Positions 1 to 11,273 are shown, counted from the stretch's first letter. The stretch: 64,000 nucleotides of DNA from Gnetum montanum (GCA_015680685.1 MNCI01035832.1:219032-283031); one strand, 5' to 3'. Made by a program: numbers and translations. The notes: generated by a model not told the origin, from the sequence alone.

Positions 1-502
1 ACCTCAAAATTCATGCAATATCTATCTAACAATCATTGGATATGTCTTCTTTGAGACTAAGATGTCCTACATCAAACCTTCATTCTGGAAAGACATATTC
101 TCCATAGGAAAGACGTCTTTGTTGAGACATATTTCTCACCAAAAAGGCATCTGCTATTTTTTAGAGACATCTTCTTCTAAGCAACCTTCAACTTGTCCAA
201 GACATTTATTGTTTCTTGAAGATGTATTTGCTTGATAGTAGATGTTTGTTGTTTCTGCAGGACATCTTCGTTGATTCTCCTTCACTTTGGCCAAGATGCC
301 TACTATTTCTTGGAGACATCTTTCTTCAGTTCCCTTTGCACTTTGAAATCGTCATTCCTTGTCCATGCTTTTGAACTCCCACATTCTTTCTTGAAACCTT
401 GTAGATGTTTCAATCCAAGTTATTATCCAACAAACACAATAACCACACAAACTTCCCTTTACTTCATTTTTCTTAATGTTTTGACATACCAAAAGGTCAA
501 CA
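1..502 (-). repeat. Copia-family LTR fragment, minus strand
   Basis: The right edge reads GGTCAACA on the plus strand, the reverse complement of TGTTGACC, which begins every other LTR of this family in the window (4924, 39982, 42301, 46377, 49941 minus). The fragment has many copies of the family word AGATGTCT or AGACATCT. It runs off the left end of the window, and no polypurine tract of this family follows at 503, so it may be a solo or truncated LTR. Confidence 0.75.
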
Positions 503-794
503 GTAGCAACTATTATGAAAATGTAGTAAACACCTAAATTTATAACCAAAACAATGTTGGGTATTATGGGAGGAATTGGGATACCAACATTGGTTTTAAC
601 AATAGGTATTAGCAAGGTTCAAGGTTTTGAACATATAGCAAATGATTTTGAAAAATGTTTGTGAAATGTTTTGTAAACTTTCGGAATAGGTTTTGAAAAA
701 GGTTGGAACAAGTTTTGAAAATGTTGCAAATAGCTTTTGAAAATGGTTTTGGCTAAGAATTTAGGTAGAGGTCGTCCTTCTAGTACAAAAAACC
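503..794 (-). mobile_element. Leader remnant of a Gypsy-2-type element
   Basis: No coding sequence is visible. The words around 553-567 (ATGTTGGGTATTATG) match the leader just left of the Gypsy-2 LTR near 38540. The stretch ends in a degenerate primer-site-like sequence (CGTCCTTCTAGTAC at 773-786) comparable to CCTCCTTCTAGCCCC beside the LTRs at 38651 and 28192. On the minus strand this is the DNA just downstream of a 5' LTR. Confidence 0.45.
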
Positions 795-2098
795 ATAGTT
801 CTTAGAAAATTCGGTTGTTAGAAAATCAAAAATCCTAGATGGAAACAACCTAACCTTAGATCCCAAGGACCTCCAAAAAAATAGGATCCAAGGTGTCCTA
901 GATGGTCTTGTTGATTAGCTAGGTACTATAAAATATAAATGGGAAAATAAAATTAAAAATTCAAATGAAAATGAATTAACATAGAATTAAACATTGAATA
1001 AAATATACATTGCAAATGAACTAAAAAATTTATTGAATGAAAGTGTAAAGTTGAAGAAGTATAGATAGTATGCTCAAATGCACAAGAAACTAGCTTTAAC
1101 AAAGCTTGAAGCTTGTTGGAGCTAGCAAGTTATGTTCTATAGTCAAACTTCATGATCCGGGTACTTCCCAACACTAATCATCAAAAGCGTCTTGCTAATT
1201 TTTTCTTGAATCTGCAACTTTGGGTGGAAATGATGTTTCATATCTTGTTAGAGCTAGCAAGTTATGTTCTATAGTCAAACTTCATGATTCGGGTACTTCC
1301 CAACACTAATCATCAAAAGCTTCTTGCTAATTTTTTCTTGAATCTGCAACTTTGGGTGGAAATGATGTTTCATTATTAATGCAATTATATTACATTGGGA
1401 GTCTCTGGTGCCCAGCATAGATATTAGTTTGCTCTCAAAAGTGGTCAAGGTTGTCAAATAAGACTATGCATTGCACAAATCCTCATTTGAAACTACTCAA
1501 AATTGTTGAATTATGGAACCTAAATGATGTGTTCAAGTTTGGGTTTTATAGGCTTTAGGTTTCTCATTTTAAGCTACACATTTCTATGATTATTTCTAAC
1601 AAATTTGTGTTTATTTTCAAGCATAACAACTATGATTCCTAGCATAGTTGACCTTTTCTAGTAAGTTTTGATGTACCATGGTTATCAAAACCCATTTTCA
1701 TACTAAAAATAGTAAATAGACTTTTGTGACTATACTGGCTTCCATCTCAACTACACTGGCCTTGAAGGACTATGTTGACATTGGTTGAAATCTACTAAAA
1801 ATGTGGTGACTACGTTGGCCATACTGTAGTTGCTAGAAATCCATGATGACTATGCTAAACATGTTGCCACCACTGAAAAATGTCATGAGTACCCTGGCCA
1901 TTGCTTGAAAATTGGAAAAACCCAACACCAACATTGGTCTTGTAGCTACATTGGATTTTTGCTAAAAAAAAATAAAAATCCAACACCATCTACATTGTAG
2001 GTAGATGGTTTCAGCGTAGTTGAGGTTATACCCCTACAAAAACCCATGAAAATGCCAAATTTGGTAATCTTCAAGCCATTTTTAGCTTCCTAAGCCCA
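795..2098 (-). repeat. Gypsy-2-type 5' LTR, minus strand
   Basis: The start (CATAGTTCTTAGAAAATTCG) and the last 60 bases match the LTR at 38673-39942, ending near AAGCCCA at 2098. A minus-strand TATA-like sequence (reverse complement of TTTTATAGG) lies near 1543. The part upstream of it (1725-1990) repeats CACTGGCC, ACATTGG and TACATTGG words. The adjoining primer-site remnant is on the left, so the body of this element lies outside or was deleted. It contains the 132-bp duplication at 1112-1375. Boundaries are good to about 5 bases. Confidence 0.6.
1112..1375. repeat. 132-bp tandem duplication inside an LTR
   Basis: Two head-to-tail copies (1112-1243 and 1244-1375) each run from CTTGTT(G/A)GAGCTAGCAAG to GATGTTTCAT. 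By eye they differ at only about three positions, although the surrounding LTR has diverged heavily from its relative at 38673-39942. The duplication therefore happened well after the LTR was inserted. Confidence 0.9.
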
Positions 2099-2564
2099 TA
2101 TATAGACATAATAGCACTTTTTCCACTTGGGAAGTAAGGCAGTAGTAACTTTTGAAGAATTTTTCAGCCCCAAAAAGTTAAATTATTTAGGATTATAGCT
2201 CATGGGTTACAAAACCTATATTTACAATAAAATCTTGCCTCAAGTTGGATAGTGAAGGTTACAGGTCACAACATGCATTTTCTAGGTGGTGTTTTAGAAG
2301 CTAGATAAACTAAAAATGAGATATTATCCTAAGGTTAGAGTAAGAATATATTAGGAAGGAACTCCTAGAAGAAATAGTAACGATGAAACTTTTGGTAATG
2401 CTCCAAAATATCATGAGTATGATAAACTAGATCATAGAGGCAAATAGTGATCCAACGTGATAGCTAAGAATAAAGCTAGTGAATTAAGCAATCCATAAGA
2501 CAAGCAAAATCAAAACAAAGATGTAGGTCACAAGGATATAGTTTATTCTCTAATTGACAAATCA
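2099..2564 (+). pseudogene. Possible gag tail of Gypsy-1, no clear domain
   Basis: This lies between the LTR at 2098 and the protease remnant. Short acidic and basic open stretches around 2330-2460 are followed by frequent stops. I see no zinc knuckle. By position it should be the end of gag, but sequence support is weak. Confidence 0.3.
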
Positions 2565-3060
2565 TTGGAAGAACAACCTAACACTATTATGAATACCACA
2601 GGTAACATTAGTAGTTTCTCTTTCTTAATCTTGTTTTACCATGGTGTTAGTCATTCTTTTATGGATCCTAGAGTTACAAGCTATTTACATCTTGAATCCA
2701 TAACCATAAATTCTCCCCTAACTATTTATACAATCCATTCTCCCAATATGATGGTTTCAAAGATGCTAGATTTAACAAAAATGATGGTAAAAGATAATAA
2801 GTGGTATAGTGATTTGTTGATAATGGATCTTTGAGAGTCTAAAATGATTCTCAGAATGGACTACTTGGCTAAGTATGAATAGCTAGATTATAAGAATAGT
2901 ATCCTTGTACTTATTTCCAAGAATATAAAAGAAGTTACAATCCAAGCTAATATGAGATACGTTAAACTTAACCTAGTGATAACTAAAAAGTTTTAGTAGT
3001 TACTTAAGAATGATCACAGTTACATGATCTTAGTGCATGAAGAGCCTAAGTAGAAAATAA
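2565..3060 (+). pseudogene. Gypsy-1 aspartic protease remnant
   Basis: An 89-codon open stretch begins at 2565. It contains a degenerate hydrophobic-rich protease pattern: the segment HGVSHSFMDPRV corresponds to the family's DTGASHSF active-site loop with the catalytic DTG lost. Further on, MILRMDYLAKYE corresponds to the conserved ILGMDWL motif near the end of Gypsy proteases. A TGA at 2832-2834 and later stops break it. The reverse transcriptase follows at the usual distance. Confidence 0.65.
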
Positions 3061-3169
3061 ATTAAATTTTGATGATTTGAGTGTTTTTGGTATATTAAAG
3101 AAAGAATTACCTAGAGTGGCCCCACATAAAGACATTGAATTTGAGATTAAAATTAAATCTAGAACTTAA

Positions 3170-3900
3170 TCAATTTTCAAGGAATCTCATTGGATGTCTT
3201 CAATAAAGCTAATATACCTTAAGGTATAGAGTCAAGAGTTGTTGGATAAAGGCATGTTTAACCAAGTGTTTCATATTGAGGTGCACTAATACTCTTTGTG
3301 AAAAAGAAAGATTACAATTTCAAATTATGCATTGACTAGAGAAAGTTGAATCAAATGAGAGTTAGGAACTAGTACCCTTTACCCAATATTGATGACTTAT
3401 TTGATCAATTAAGAGCACCTAAGGTATTCTCTAAGATTTACTTGAAATCTATATATCATCAAGTTAGGGTAAGAGAGGATGATGTACCTAAAATAGCTTT
3501 TAGTATGAGATATGGTCATTATGAGTTCTTAGTCATGCCTTTTATACTCACTAATGTGCCTACAGTTTCTATGAATTTAATGAATAGTATGTTATGTCCT
3601 TACATAGATTAGTTTATCATTTTCTTCATTAATTACATCTTTGTTTATTCTAAGAAAAAAGAAAAGCATAAGGAGTATTTGAAAGTAGTGATGCAATCTT
3701 TAAAAAACAACAATTGTATGTGCATGCTTCTAAGTATACATTTTGGAAGATAGAGATATAGTTTCTTAGTCATATGGTTTCAAAGCATGTACAGCTATGA
3801 ATTATTCTAAGATAGGAGTAATCAAGGATTAGCTTGTTCTGACTTTAGTGAATGAATTTAAAAGCTTCTTAGGTCTAAGTAAGATATTACAAGAGATTTG
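3170..3900 (+). pseudogene. Gypsy-1 reverse transcriptase remnant
   Basis: The plus-strand translation reads through the classic Gypsy landmarks: LLDKGM, LFVKKKD, CIDx[45 protein letters not shown] and VYSKKKEKHKEYL. The catalytic FIDDI box reads FINYI (near 3625), so both metal-binding aspartates are gone (GAT to AAT, GAC to TAC). Several in-frame stops are present, for example where Tyr or Gln codons became TAG. The length is about normal for the domain. Confidence 0.9.
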
Positions 3901-3919
3901 TAGAGGATTTTTCTAAGAT

Positions 3920-4420
3920 TACAATACCTTTACATAAGTTGCTCAAGAAAGACTATGTTTTCTCTTGGTTAGATGCTCATCAGAGGACTTTTGAGAAGCT
4001 AAAGTAGAGATTGATCTTAATGTCTATCTTGATCTCACCAATTAAAGGTAAGCCTAATGATGTATAAATAGATTCTTTAAGAGAAGGTTTAGGTGGTGTT
4101 CTCATGTAAGATGAAAAAGTGATGGCCTATATTTCTAAACAACTATAACTTGGTATTACTATCTTTGCTCATAAAACTTGGAGACACTAGCTATATGATT
4201 AATAGATTACATTTTGGATAGATAATAAGATTTTTTAGTACATTATGAATTATTCACAATTGAACATGAGATAGAGGTGATGGGTAGAGTTGTTGATAGA
4301 CTTTGACTTCACAATGTAGTATCATCTAGGAAAAGGAAAAAAGGTGGTAGGTGCACTAAGCATGATATCTAGGAAACTTTATAGCCTCACTATTATGCCT
4401 AATCTTCCAGATAAGATAGC
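3920..4420 (+). pseudogene. Gypsy-1 RNase H and connection remnant
   Basis: After the reverse transcriptase, the frame around 4066-4140 gives DSLREGLGGVLM followed by VMAYISKQL. This corresponds to the CDASLxGLGGVLMQ and VIAYASRQL patterns of Gypsy RNase H. The first catalytic aspartate is present. Stops interrupt the frame near 4111 and later. The start and end are approximate. Confidence 0.8.
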
Positions 4421-4529
4421 TTCTCAACATATTTTTTATTCTTCATGTTAGTAGAAAGGGACACATTTTTCTCCAATAGACTCAACATTCTTAGTTATTA
4501 TAAGTACTAATTTATTAAGGTTTTAAAAC

Positions 4530-4923
4530 AAGATGTTTATACTACCTATGATTAGAAAAAAGTTGCATCATGAAGCTTACTTAAGCAAGTATCATATGCA
4601 TCTAGGTAGTGATAAGATGTATCACAAGATAAATAGATAGTATTGGTGACTCGGTATGAAGAAAGATATCAATGAGTATGTAGCTAAGTACTTGGTGTAT
4701 TAGCAAGTGAAAGTAGATCATTATAGGCATGATGGTTATCTTTATCCACACATCATTCTAGTATGAAAATGAAAAACCATTGGCATGGATTTCATTAGTA
4801 GATTTCCTCATACCAGAGGTGGAAAGGATTCCATCCTTATGATCATAAATCTTTTGACCAAATCCTTTTACTTTTTGATCATGAAATCAATAGCTAGTAT
4901 AGAAGAGACTACTTAGTTATTCC
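4530..4923 (+). pseudogene. Gypsy-1 integrase, 5' half
   Basis: The HHCC zinc-binding region is visible from about 4560: LHHEAYLSKYHMHLGS keeps its histidines, while one CxxC cysteine reads as Tyr and another codon is a stop. MDFISRFPHTRGGKDS follows, which includes the first catalytic Asp of the DDE core. The sequence ends abruptly at 4923 where the Copia LTR begins. The other half of the domain is at 41092, and the 5-base flank ATTCC (4919-4923) is echoed as GTTCC at 41087-41091. Confidence 0.9.
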
Positions 4924-6024
4924 TATTGACCTTTTGGTATGTCAAAACCTTAAGAAACATGGAGAACATAGAATATTTGTTATGGATGATGTGATTACAA
5001 GCCATGAACAAGAACTCCACATCAGAACTAAGGACTCAAGGGAAATGAGATCTACATTGAAATGTCAAAGTGAAGACTATATGAGCCAACATGAAAACAT
5101 GAATGAGCATAGAATAAAACACTAAAAACCAAATGAAGATGCTTAGAGGACTAGGAAGAAGTTAAATTGATGAGAGGAAGCCTCTAAAACCAAAGCCCAA
5201 GAATTAAGGAGACATCTCCTAGAAATAGTAGATGTCTCTATTCCAAATAAGAAGTCTCCCTAGAGACGTCCCATAGAATATATCTCATTTACTAGCAAGA
5301 TGTCTCTTCTAAATAGAGGCCAATCTCAAGTAGATGTCCTAACTTTGAAGGAGACATCCACATTAGTTGTTGAGTAGCCAGCACATAAATTTCAAGGAGT
5401 TTTCAAACACTCTAAGGCTATAAGAAGATACTAAATTCTTGGTAATTATGTAAGCACTATTTACATCAAAGAAATCGTTGTCATATCTATGTTTTTTTAT
5501 TCTTATTCTTCATTGTAACACCATTTGCTTCATTGTATGTTGAATTGTGATACAATTATAAGGACTTAAAATTTTATTTACATTCTTTTCTTGTGCATTT
5601 TTCTCTATCTTAATTACCCTATGAGGTTGATGTGCTTCTTGTGAGAAGGCATCCATATTGAGCTTTTTGGGCCCTTGTGGGGTTGAGTAGTTTTGCAGTG
5701 TCAAAACACTTTGAAGCAAAGCTTAATTTTGTAAAGATTATGGGATCATTGAAATTACATTCTAAGTTTGTTGGAACCTTGCAGGGTTTAGTGATCTTGT
5801 AGTGACGAAAAACTCTAGTATAGAGCTTAGAGCTTGTACAAGGCATGGTACCCTTTAAACCATATTTGATTGAGAAACAAAGTCCAAAGGTATGCATAGA
5901 TTCTACCCTTTGAGTGTGGAAGTACACAAGTTGGGAAACCACATAAAATGTTTTGTTTTTTTGTGGTAGGTATAATTTAAATTGGGAACTTATTCATCTT
6001 CCCTTTCTAAGTTCTAGATCCTCA
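4924..6024 (+). repeat. Copia-A 5' LTR
   Basis: It begins TATTGACC (family TGTTGACC) and ends GATCCTCA, followed by AG and the primer-binding site. A TATA-like TATAAGAA is at 5419-5426. Between 5209 and 5356, upstream of that TATA, are paired GAGACATC and GATGTCTC words. Open reading stretches inside it are not conserved between the LTR copies, so I do not treat them as genes. Confidence 0.9.
5209..5356 (+). promoter_or_regulatory. U3 cluster of TGTCTC/GAGACA words
   Basis: Four hexamers TGTCTC or its complement GAGACA lie within 148 bp (5209-5214, 5233-5238, 5301-5306, 5351-5356), usually as GAGACATC or GATGTCTC. They sit 60-210 bp upstream of the TATA-like sequence at 5419. TGTCTC is the core auxin response element (known motif). 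Whether it acts as one here is inference. Confidence 0.45.
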
Positions 6025-6026
6025 AG

Positions 6027-6038
6027 TGGTATTGAAGC
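6027..6038 (+). other. Primer-binding site of Copia-A
   Basis: TGGTATTGAAGC lies two bases after the LTR end. It matches the usual plant Copia site TGGTATCAGAGC (initiator methionine tRNA) at 9 of 12 positions. Confidence 0.8.
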
Positions 6039-6319
6039 ATAATACTCTTATGTTTGGCTTCAACTTTTAAGAGTGAATCATGGAGGAGACATCCTATACA
6101 AAGCCACCAATGTTCTATGTGTTCGATTTCACTTATTGGAAGGCAAGGATGCAAGGCTTCTTTGATTCAATGGAGTTTGAGGTATGGGAGTCCAACCTTG
6201 AAGGTTACACACCACCTATCAACAATGCAACAAAGGTCATCAAGCCATAGAGCAAGTGGACATTAGAAGAGAGTGATAAGTTCACGTACAATTCTAAAGC
6301 AAAAAATTGTTTATATTAT

Positions 6320-7018
6320 TGATGAGTGACGAGGTATCCCTACACTCAACCATACAAAACGAGCGTAGCATGCACGATCTGGTCAAACTTTGTAGACTAA
6401 ATGCCTACACACCCCATGGAACACTTGGGGTTAATCATTCGTTGTCTTCCCAGACTTACTTGTAGTTGTCACGGTGTATGGTTAAGTAAGTCCAAGGTAT
6501 ATGATTTTTATGGTCTTTTATGATTTTTCTCCTATGCTATCAAGGTGNAAGGGTGAGGGAATCTAATCATGATGAGCAACCGATTCCTTCATTAGCCTTT
6601 GTCAATGCTCGTAATCAAGCCATACTCATGCCGTGCTAATGCAAGTAATAAATAACATGTAAGAAATAACAAGTAATAAAATCCTATTCCATGCACTGCA
6701 AGGTTTATCCACAAAGCTCGTCTTTATTGCCATACACAACTTGCGTTCAGGTACAAAGCTGCTTGAATAAAGATCCATTCACTTGGGGACTCCTACTGTG
6801 GGCACATGGAAAATATTTTATCTCTAGAGTGATCAAACTACTAGAGTTTCCCTACTTTAAGCCTAGGATGGGAAATAAGGGGAGTGTCGCCTCTTATTTA
6901 TAGATTTGGCGGCGGACCGCGATATCGCGTACGCGACATCGCAGGGGACGACGCGATATCGCGTACATGATATCTCATGGGATGCGATATCGCGGCTCAT
7001 GTGAATCACTTCTCATCA
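6320..7018 (-). mobile_element. Solo LTR inserted in Copia-A gag
   Basis: The ends are the perfect inverted heptamers TGATGAG (6320-6326) and CTCATCA (7012-7018). The flanking 5-mers are ATTAT (6315-6319) and ATTGT (7019-7023). Removing the block with one flank rejoins gag exactly in frame. A minus-strand TATA box (TATAAATA, 6895-6902) sets the orientation. Just upstream of it on that strand are repeated GATATCGCG palindromes. No internal sequence is left, so this is recombination of two LTRs to one. One undetermined base (N) sits at 6548. Confidence 0.88.
6911..6986. promoter_or_regulatory. Cluster of GATATCGCG palindromes in the solo LTR
   Basis: The sequence has near-repeats of the self-complementary CGCGATATCGCG around 6918, 6950 and 6975, plus diverged versions (GCGACATCGC, ATGATATCTCAT). 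It is far richer in CpG than anything nearby. It lies roughly 10-90 bp upstream of the minus-strand TATA box at 6895-6902, that is in the U3 promoter part of the LTR. Confidence 0.6.
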
Positions 7019-8165
7019 ATTGTGCATTAAATAAGTCTAAATTTAATAGAATAACTAAATGTAGAATAGCCAAAGAAATTTAGGAAACCATGGAAGCTAC
7101 CAATGAGGGCACATCCATAGTTAAATAATCAAAACTCTTGGTTTTCCAAAGTAACTATGACAAACATAAAATGAGAGAATGAGAAAAGATAAAAGATTAT
7201 TTTTCTAGGGAAAATAATCTAGTCATAGCAATTAGGGGTATAGGAAAAGACTTTCTTGAAAGTGGTGTCATCATTAAAATGATTAGAATACTACAACCTA
7301 AACTTAGACTTAAGGTTATAGCTATGGAAGAAATTAAGGATTTTTAGTCTTAAAATTTGAAGAACTCCAAAGTGCTCTCATTGCCTATAAAATGAATCTC
7401 ATAAGTGAAGGGGCAATAAAAGAAAAACCCATTGCCCTAAAATTAGCATCCAAAGAAAAGGAATTGTTTGAGCAAGAGGTGACTAGTGAAGAGAAAATAG
7501 CTCTTCTATCAAGAAGAGTTCAAAGGCTTCTAGCAAGAAAGGAAAGAAGCCTCAATCAATTAGGACCCAACCAATCCAACTCCAAAGAAAGGATAGAGGT
7601 AAAAACTTTTCAAATTCTAATTTTGATGCTTTTTCAATAGAATGTTGGGTATGTGATGGAATAATCCATGTGGCCTCTAAATGTGTTAACAATGGCAAGT
7701 TATCATGAAAGGATAAGACTAAGATGCACATAAAGAAGACCAATTTCTACACAAGCTAGGATGATGAAGAGCAAAGTGAAGAAGAGTTTGAAAACTCTAC
7801 AAAAGATTCTTAGCTTATATGTATGACACTTACAAATGAAAATTTATAACAAATTTTTTATGACCCAAGAGGTAAGTATGATGATAGGTATAGTGAACTA
7901 CATGAAGAAATTCTTATCCTACATTATTTACTCAAAAAGTTAAAGAAAAGTATGAAAAGAAATTTTTTTGAAATTCATACCTTATCATCCAAATTAAAAG
8001 GGAAATCTCAAACATAAAGGCTGAGATTCAACTACTAACCCCATTATATGAAGAGAAATTCAAAGATACTCAAGAAGAAGGGGTCAATGAAAATAATGAA
8101 ATTTAGCCTAGAAGTAAAAGCTTGGAAGAAATCCCACAAAAGGATACAAGCATCAACTCAAGTGT

Positions 8166-9650
8166 GATCTAGTTTGATAACCCTATCCTTGAAGAAAAAA
8201 TTTTATGTCTTTTTGTAAAAATTATGAATTTAAACAAGATTATGATTATCCTCATATTGGACAAAATAACATTTGATGCTTGGTCTTGTGAAAAGGAACC
8301 TAGTAAGTATACCTTGCAGGATGCAGTAACTTGGAATGAGAATGAGTTGAAAGTTGGAAAAATATTTAGAAGATTGGATGATACAATAAATGACCATAGA
8401 TTTTCCGATCTTGAATAACATGAATAAGAAGGACTTTCATACATGATTGAAGACAGCAATAAAGGAACTAATGAAAGAAAATCAAAAGGTAAGAAGGTAC
8501 TCCATGATAGAGAACTTTATCTTAAACTTCATTATTTATTCTCACCTCAATAAGCAAGTAATGTAAGTCATGGTAAATTTATATTTATTTGCTTGCTAGT
8601 TAAAATTTATGTTAGTTTTTGAATATTTGGAAATTCTTTTTAAAGAAAACATATATCTTTATATGTAGAAAAGGATATGCCTATCTCTCATGCTATCTCT
8701 TAAACTACTTAGTTGCTTACATATCCTTAAAAAGATTTATTCTTAAAGAAAATTTGAATCTAAGAATCAAGAATGGTGTTACATCCATGTTTATCATAAG
8801 ATACCACTAATTTGGACCAAATTTTGTAGGAAAATGATAAAAAAAAAGCATATTTGAATTATCAAGAAAGACAAATTTATTATGATATGTGCCTACTAAT
8901 TTTTTGTCTAATATTTTTTTCTTTCTACGAATCTTGTTGTATTATTTAATATTTTGAATAAGCAAGATTAAGAAAAATTGGCTTTAGGTTTTGAAAATAC
9001 TAAAGAAAAGATAAACACATATGTAGGGGGAGCTTGGACCTCATGAATTATTATGAAGCATCAATACTTAGAAGTTTATGAAGATCTTCTCTAAGACATA
9101 AATCTTCAGAAGGCAACAAAAGTTATATTCATTTGATATAAATTGATGATAAAAGAGAAAAATATTTTTTATTAAATATTTAAATTTATATTACCTAAGA
9201 GTTACCATCAATTGTGCAATTTATGGAATTCATTTGAATATATCTCTATGATAGTACTGCATCATTGACATACTATGAATATATATACTTTTGAGTACTT
9301 AAGCCCTCTATTGTTAATGTCAACTAAATTGAAGAAAAATGAAGTGCTCACAATTCTATTCTAAAATTATGAAAGCCTCTTAGGAAGTTCTGAAAATGAA
9401 TGAATAACATACCTTAAAATTCCTACGATACATGTGATCAATATGGACATCTTAGAAATTACTTTTATCTCTTGATCCAAAAACTTATATATTTTTTATA
9501 AGTTGAGTATGTATGTACTTGTTCATATGAAATTTCGGTGGTTATGGAAATGTATTTAGAATATTTTATGAGGCTTTACTTGCATGAAGATTGTGCTTTC
9601 CTTTGATCTATCTTATTGCTAGTTGTCAAGCTTCACTCCTTTTTCATGAT
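8166..9650 (+). mobile_element. Copia-A env-like tail and 3' untranslated remnant
   Basis: The part from about 8220 to 8570 matches the env-like tail of the other Copia copy at 44430-44720: both encode D(A/T)WSC(E/Q)K, followed by a similarly spaced NE...DH...E pattern and HDRE/HDRG. Further shared landmarks are the CACAT(A/G)TGTAGGGGGA stretch (9018 here, 45152 there) and a TTGAGTACTTAAGC stretch. The missing pol between gag and this point indicates an internal deletion. I see no intact reading frame. The last recognisable match is near 9640. Confidence 0.6.
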
Positions 9651-11273
9651 GTCCAAGAACAAGGAGAATTTGATGGTATGCTATTATGGATATCATATAT
9701 GATTATGATATAAATGAGGTAATCTTAAATGGATATCATATGTGATTGTAATGACTATTATTATTATCATATGTGATTGTGATATATGTAGCATTTTTTT
9801 GGAGGTTGAGGCATTTTCTCATCTCCAAAAGCTAAAAGTATGTAAAATTACATCTCTTCAATTACAATCTTCATATCTTACAATGAAGTTTTAGCCTTGA
9901 GTTTCATGGGGTGAGAGTCACAATGCAAAATGGTTACAACATGAGCTTTCTTTGTGGTGTTTCATTGGCCCCTCTTTGTTGATGAGGATTGACTCAAGAG
10001 GTACTAACAAAGAATACAAAACATCACTATAGGTCCATCACCAATGTTTCCTCTGTGTGCTTGATTTAGTCATGATGAACCATGCCAAAGAGTGCTTGTG
10101 ATGATGGGATAAGGCTATGATGAGGTAATAGGAATTAAGGATTATATTTAGTGACTAGGATATCATTATAAGCACTAACAATGAGTTCCAAGTGTTGACA
10201 TCATGGCTACAACATGGCACTAACATATTGGTCAATTGATAAAGGTTTTGGCACTTTGTGCTTTGAAAATGGGGTTACTCAATAGTGAATTTGAGAATCC
10301 AACATTTAGCTCCAAGGTTTCTTTGGCCACTAGGCTCATCCCTTTGCATGTTTGGAGCCGTTGATATTTCCTTTTGGTCTTCATTGACCATCACACTTCT
10401 TAGCAATTTGCTTGCCCATTTTTTTATGGGGGTGAAACCTTCATTGGATTTCTTTGCCAATTCCAAGTTTGATTTGGTCTTTTTTCTGAATGACATGTGT
10501 TACATCCAATGAACTCAATTCTTTTCCCATCGAAAGAGATTTGTTACACTTGATGTACTTGCAAATGGAGCATAATGAAGGGATGTCATATGGTCATAAT
10601 GATGAGTGTTAAACATAGGTCATCATGGTTACTTAAGCGTAAGGAAGGTTATAATTAGGCTATGAGATTGGGCTCAAGGAAATGGTAATAGGAGTGAAGT
10701 GGCATAAGCTCGCTTAGCATAGTAGAACAAACCCATGAAATCTTATTCATCAATGTCAAGTGATGACTTGCTACTGTAATAAGTTGAACCTTTGCAATGA
10801 CTCTAGGCTTCACCCTACCAACACAACACCAAGTGAACAAGAAAACCAAGCAAAGAAAATATGTTGTTACAAAGTAATGCATAGGGCAACATGAGATAAC
10901 CAACAAACCATCCCACAACATGTCACCATCATTATAGCATAGGAGAATTTGTGTGATGTGCATCAGATTTACAAAGTTATGTAGTTCATTCATTGTGAGA
11001 AACAAGGAGAGAGTGATATAATGTGCAGACTTGCTTGTTGTAGATCATCAAAGTCATCAACATTAGTCATTCATTGCAACCTATAAATAAGGGTAAAAAC
11101 CACTACAAGAAAACATGTGAGTGTTAGGCATAATTGGGGCTATGTGATGGTTTTAATGTTGCATAGTAAGGTTTTGATGTTATCTTGAGTAGGTTTAAGT
11201 TCTAGTGAGGAACTAGGTTTCAAATGCATTCTCCTCACCATCATAGTCTATATGGGCATTTCAACTAAGGAAC
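9651..11273 (-). mobile_element. Left remnant of Gypsy-2 or a relative: LTR end plus 3' internal DNA
   Basis: At 9957-9964 the sequence GTGTTTCA is followed by TTGGCCCCTCTTTGTTGATG. This mirrors the LTR end and polypurine side of Gypsy-3 at 12991-13020 (GTGTTTCA then TTGGCCCCTGTTTGTCAATG). It therefore looks like the end of a minus-strand 3' LTR followed by 3' internal DNA. Weak similarity to 13250-13800 continues to about 10870. The LTR part (from about 9656) does not resemble the Gypsy-2 LTR at 38673, so I cannot prove they belong to one element. Three copies of ATATCATATGTGATT-like words lie at 9687-9780. No credible gene is visible. Confidence 0.45.

Larger units (their letters stand above)
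6079..8165 (+). pseudogene. Copia-A gag remnant, split by a solo LTR
   Basis: The start is the ATG at 6079. The early part contains TYWKARMQGFFDS and VWESNLEGYTPP, the hallmark of the plant Copia gag (UBN2) domain. The frame is broken at 6319 by a 699-bp solo LTR. Downstream, KFNRITKC then AKEIxETMEATNEGTS resume the same domain, in frame if the LTR and one copy of its target duplication are skipped. The C-terminal half has a CX2CX4HX4C zinc knuckle with all ligands present at 7643-7684 (C-W-V-C, then H, then C). Acidic and lysine-rich stretches follow. In-frame stops are scattered, for example in the codon after AKEI. The product would coat the element's RNA. It is not functional here. Confidence 0.9.

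Noticed and set aside
4934-5125. A 63-codon open frame near the start of Copia-A
   Set aside because: It lies in the LTR and is not kept open in the matching LTR at 39982-41086.
8224-8418. Overlapping open frames on both strands near 8169-8459
   Set aside because: Only the plus-strand D-W-S-C block is shared with the other Copia copy at 44460; the rest are shadows.
9656-9964. Assignment of this piece as the left LTR of Gypsy-2
   Set aside because: Its end and polypurine side resemble Gypsy-3, but the body does not align by eye to the Gypsy-2 LTR at 38673-39942; left unassigned.
10655-11005. A 116-codon minus-strand open frame
   Set aside because: Cys/Leu/Phe-rich with no motif; it lies in the 3' non-coding tract of a Gypsy element, and the related tract at 13250-13800 does not keep it.
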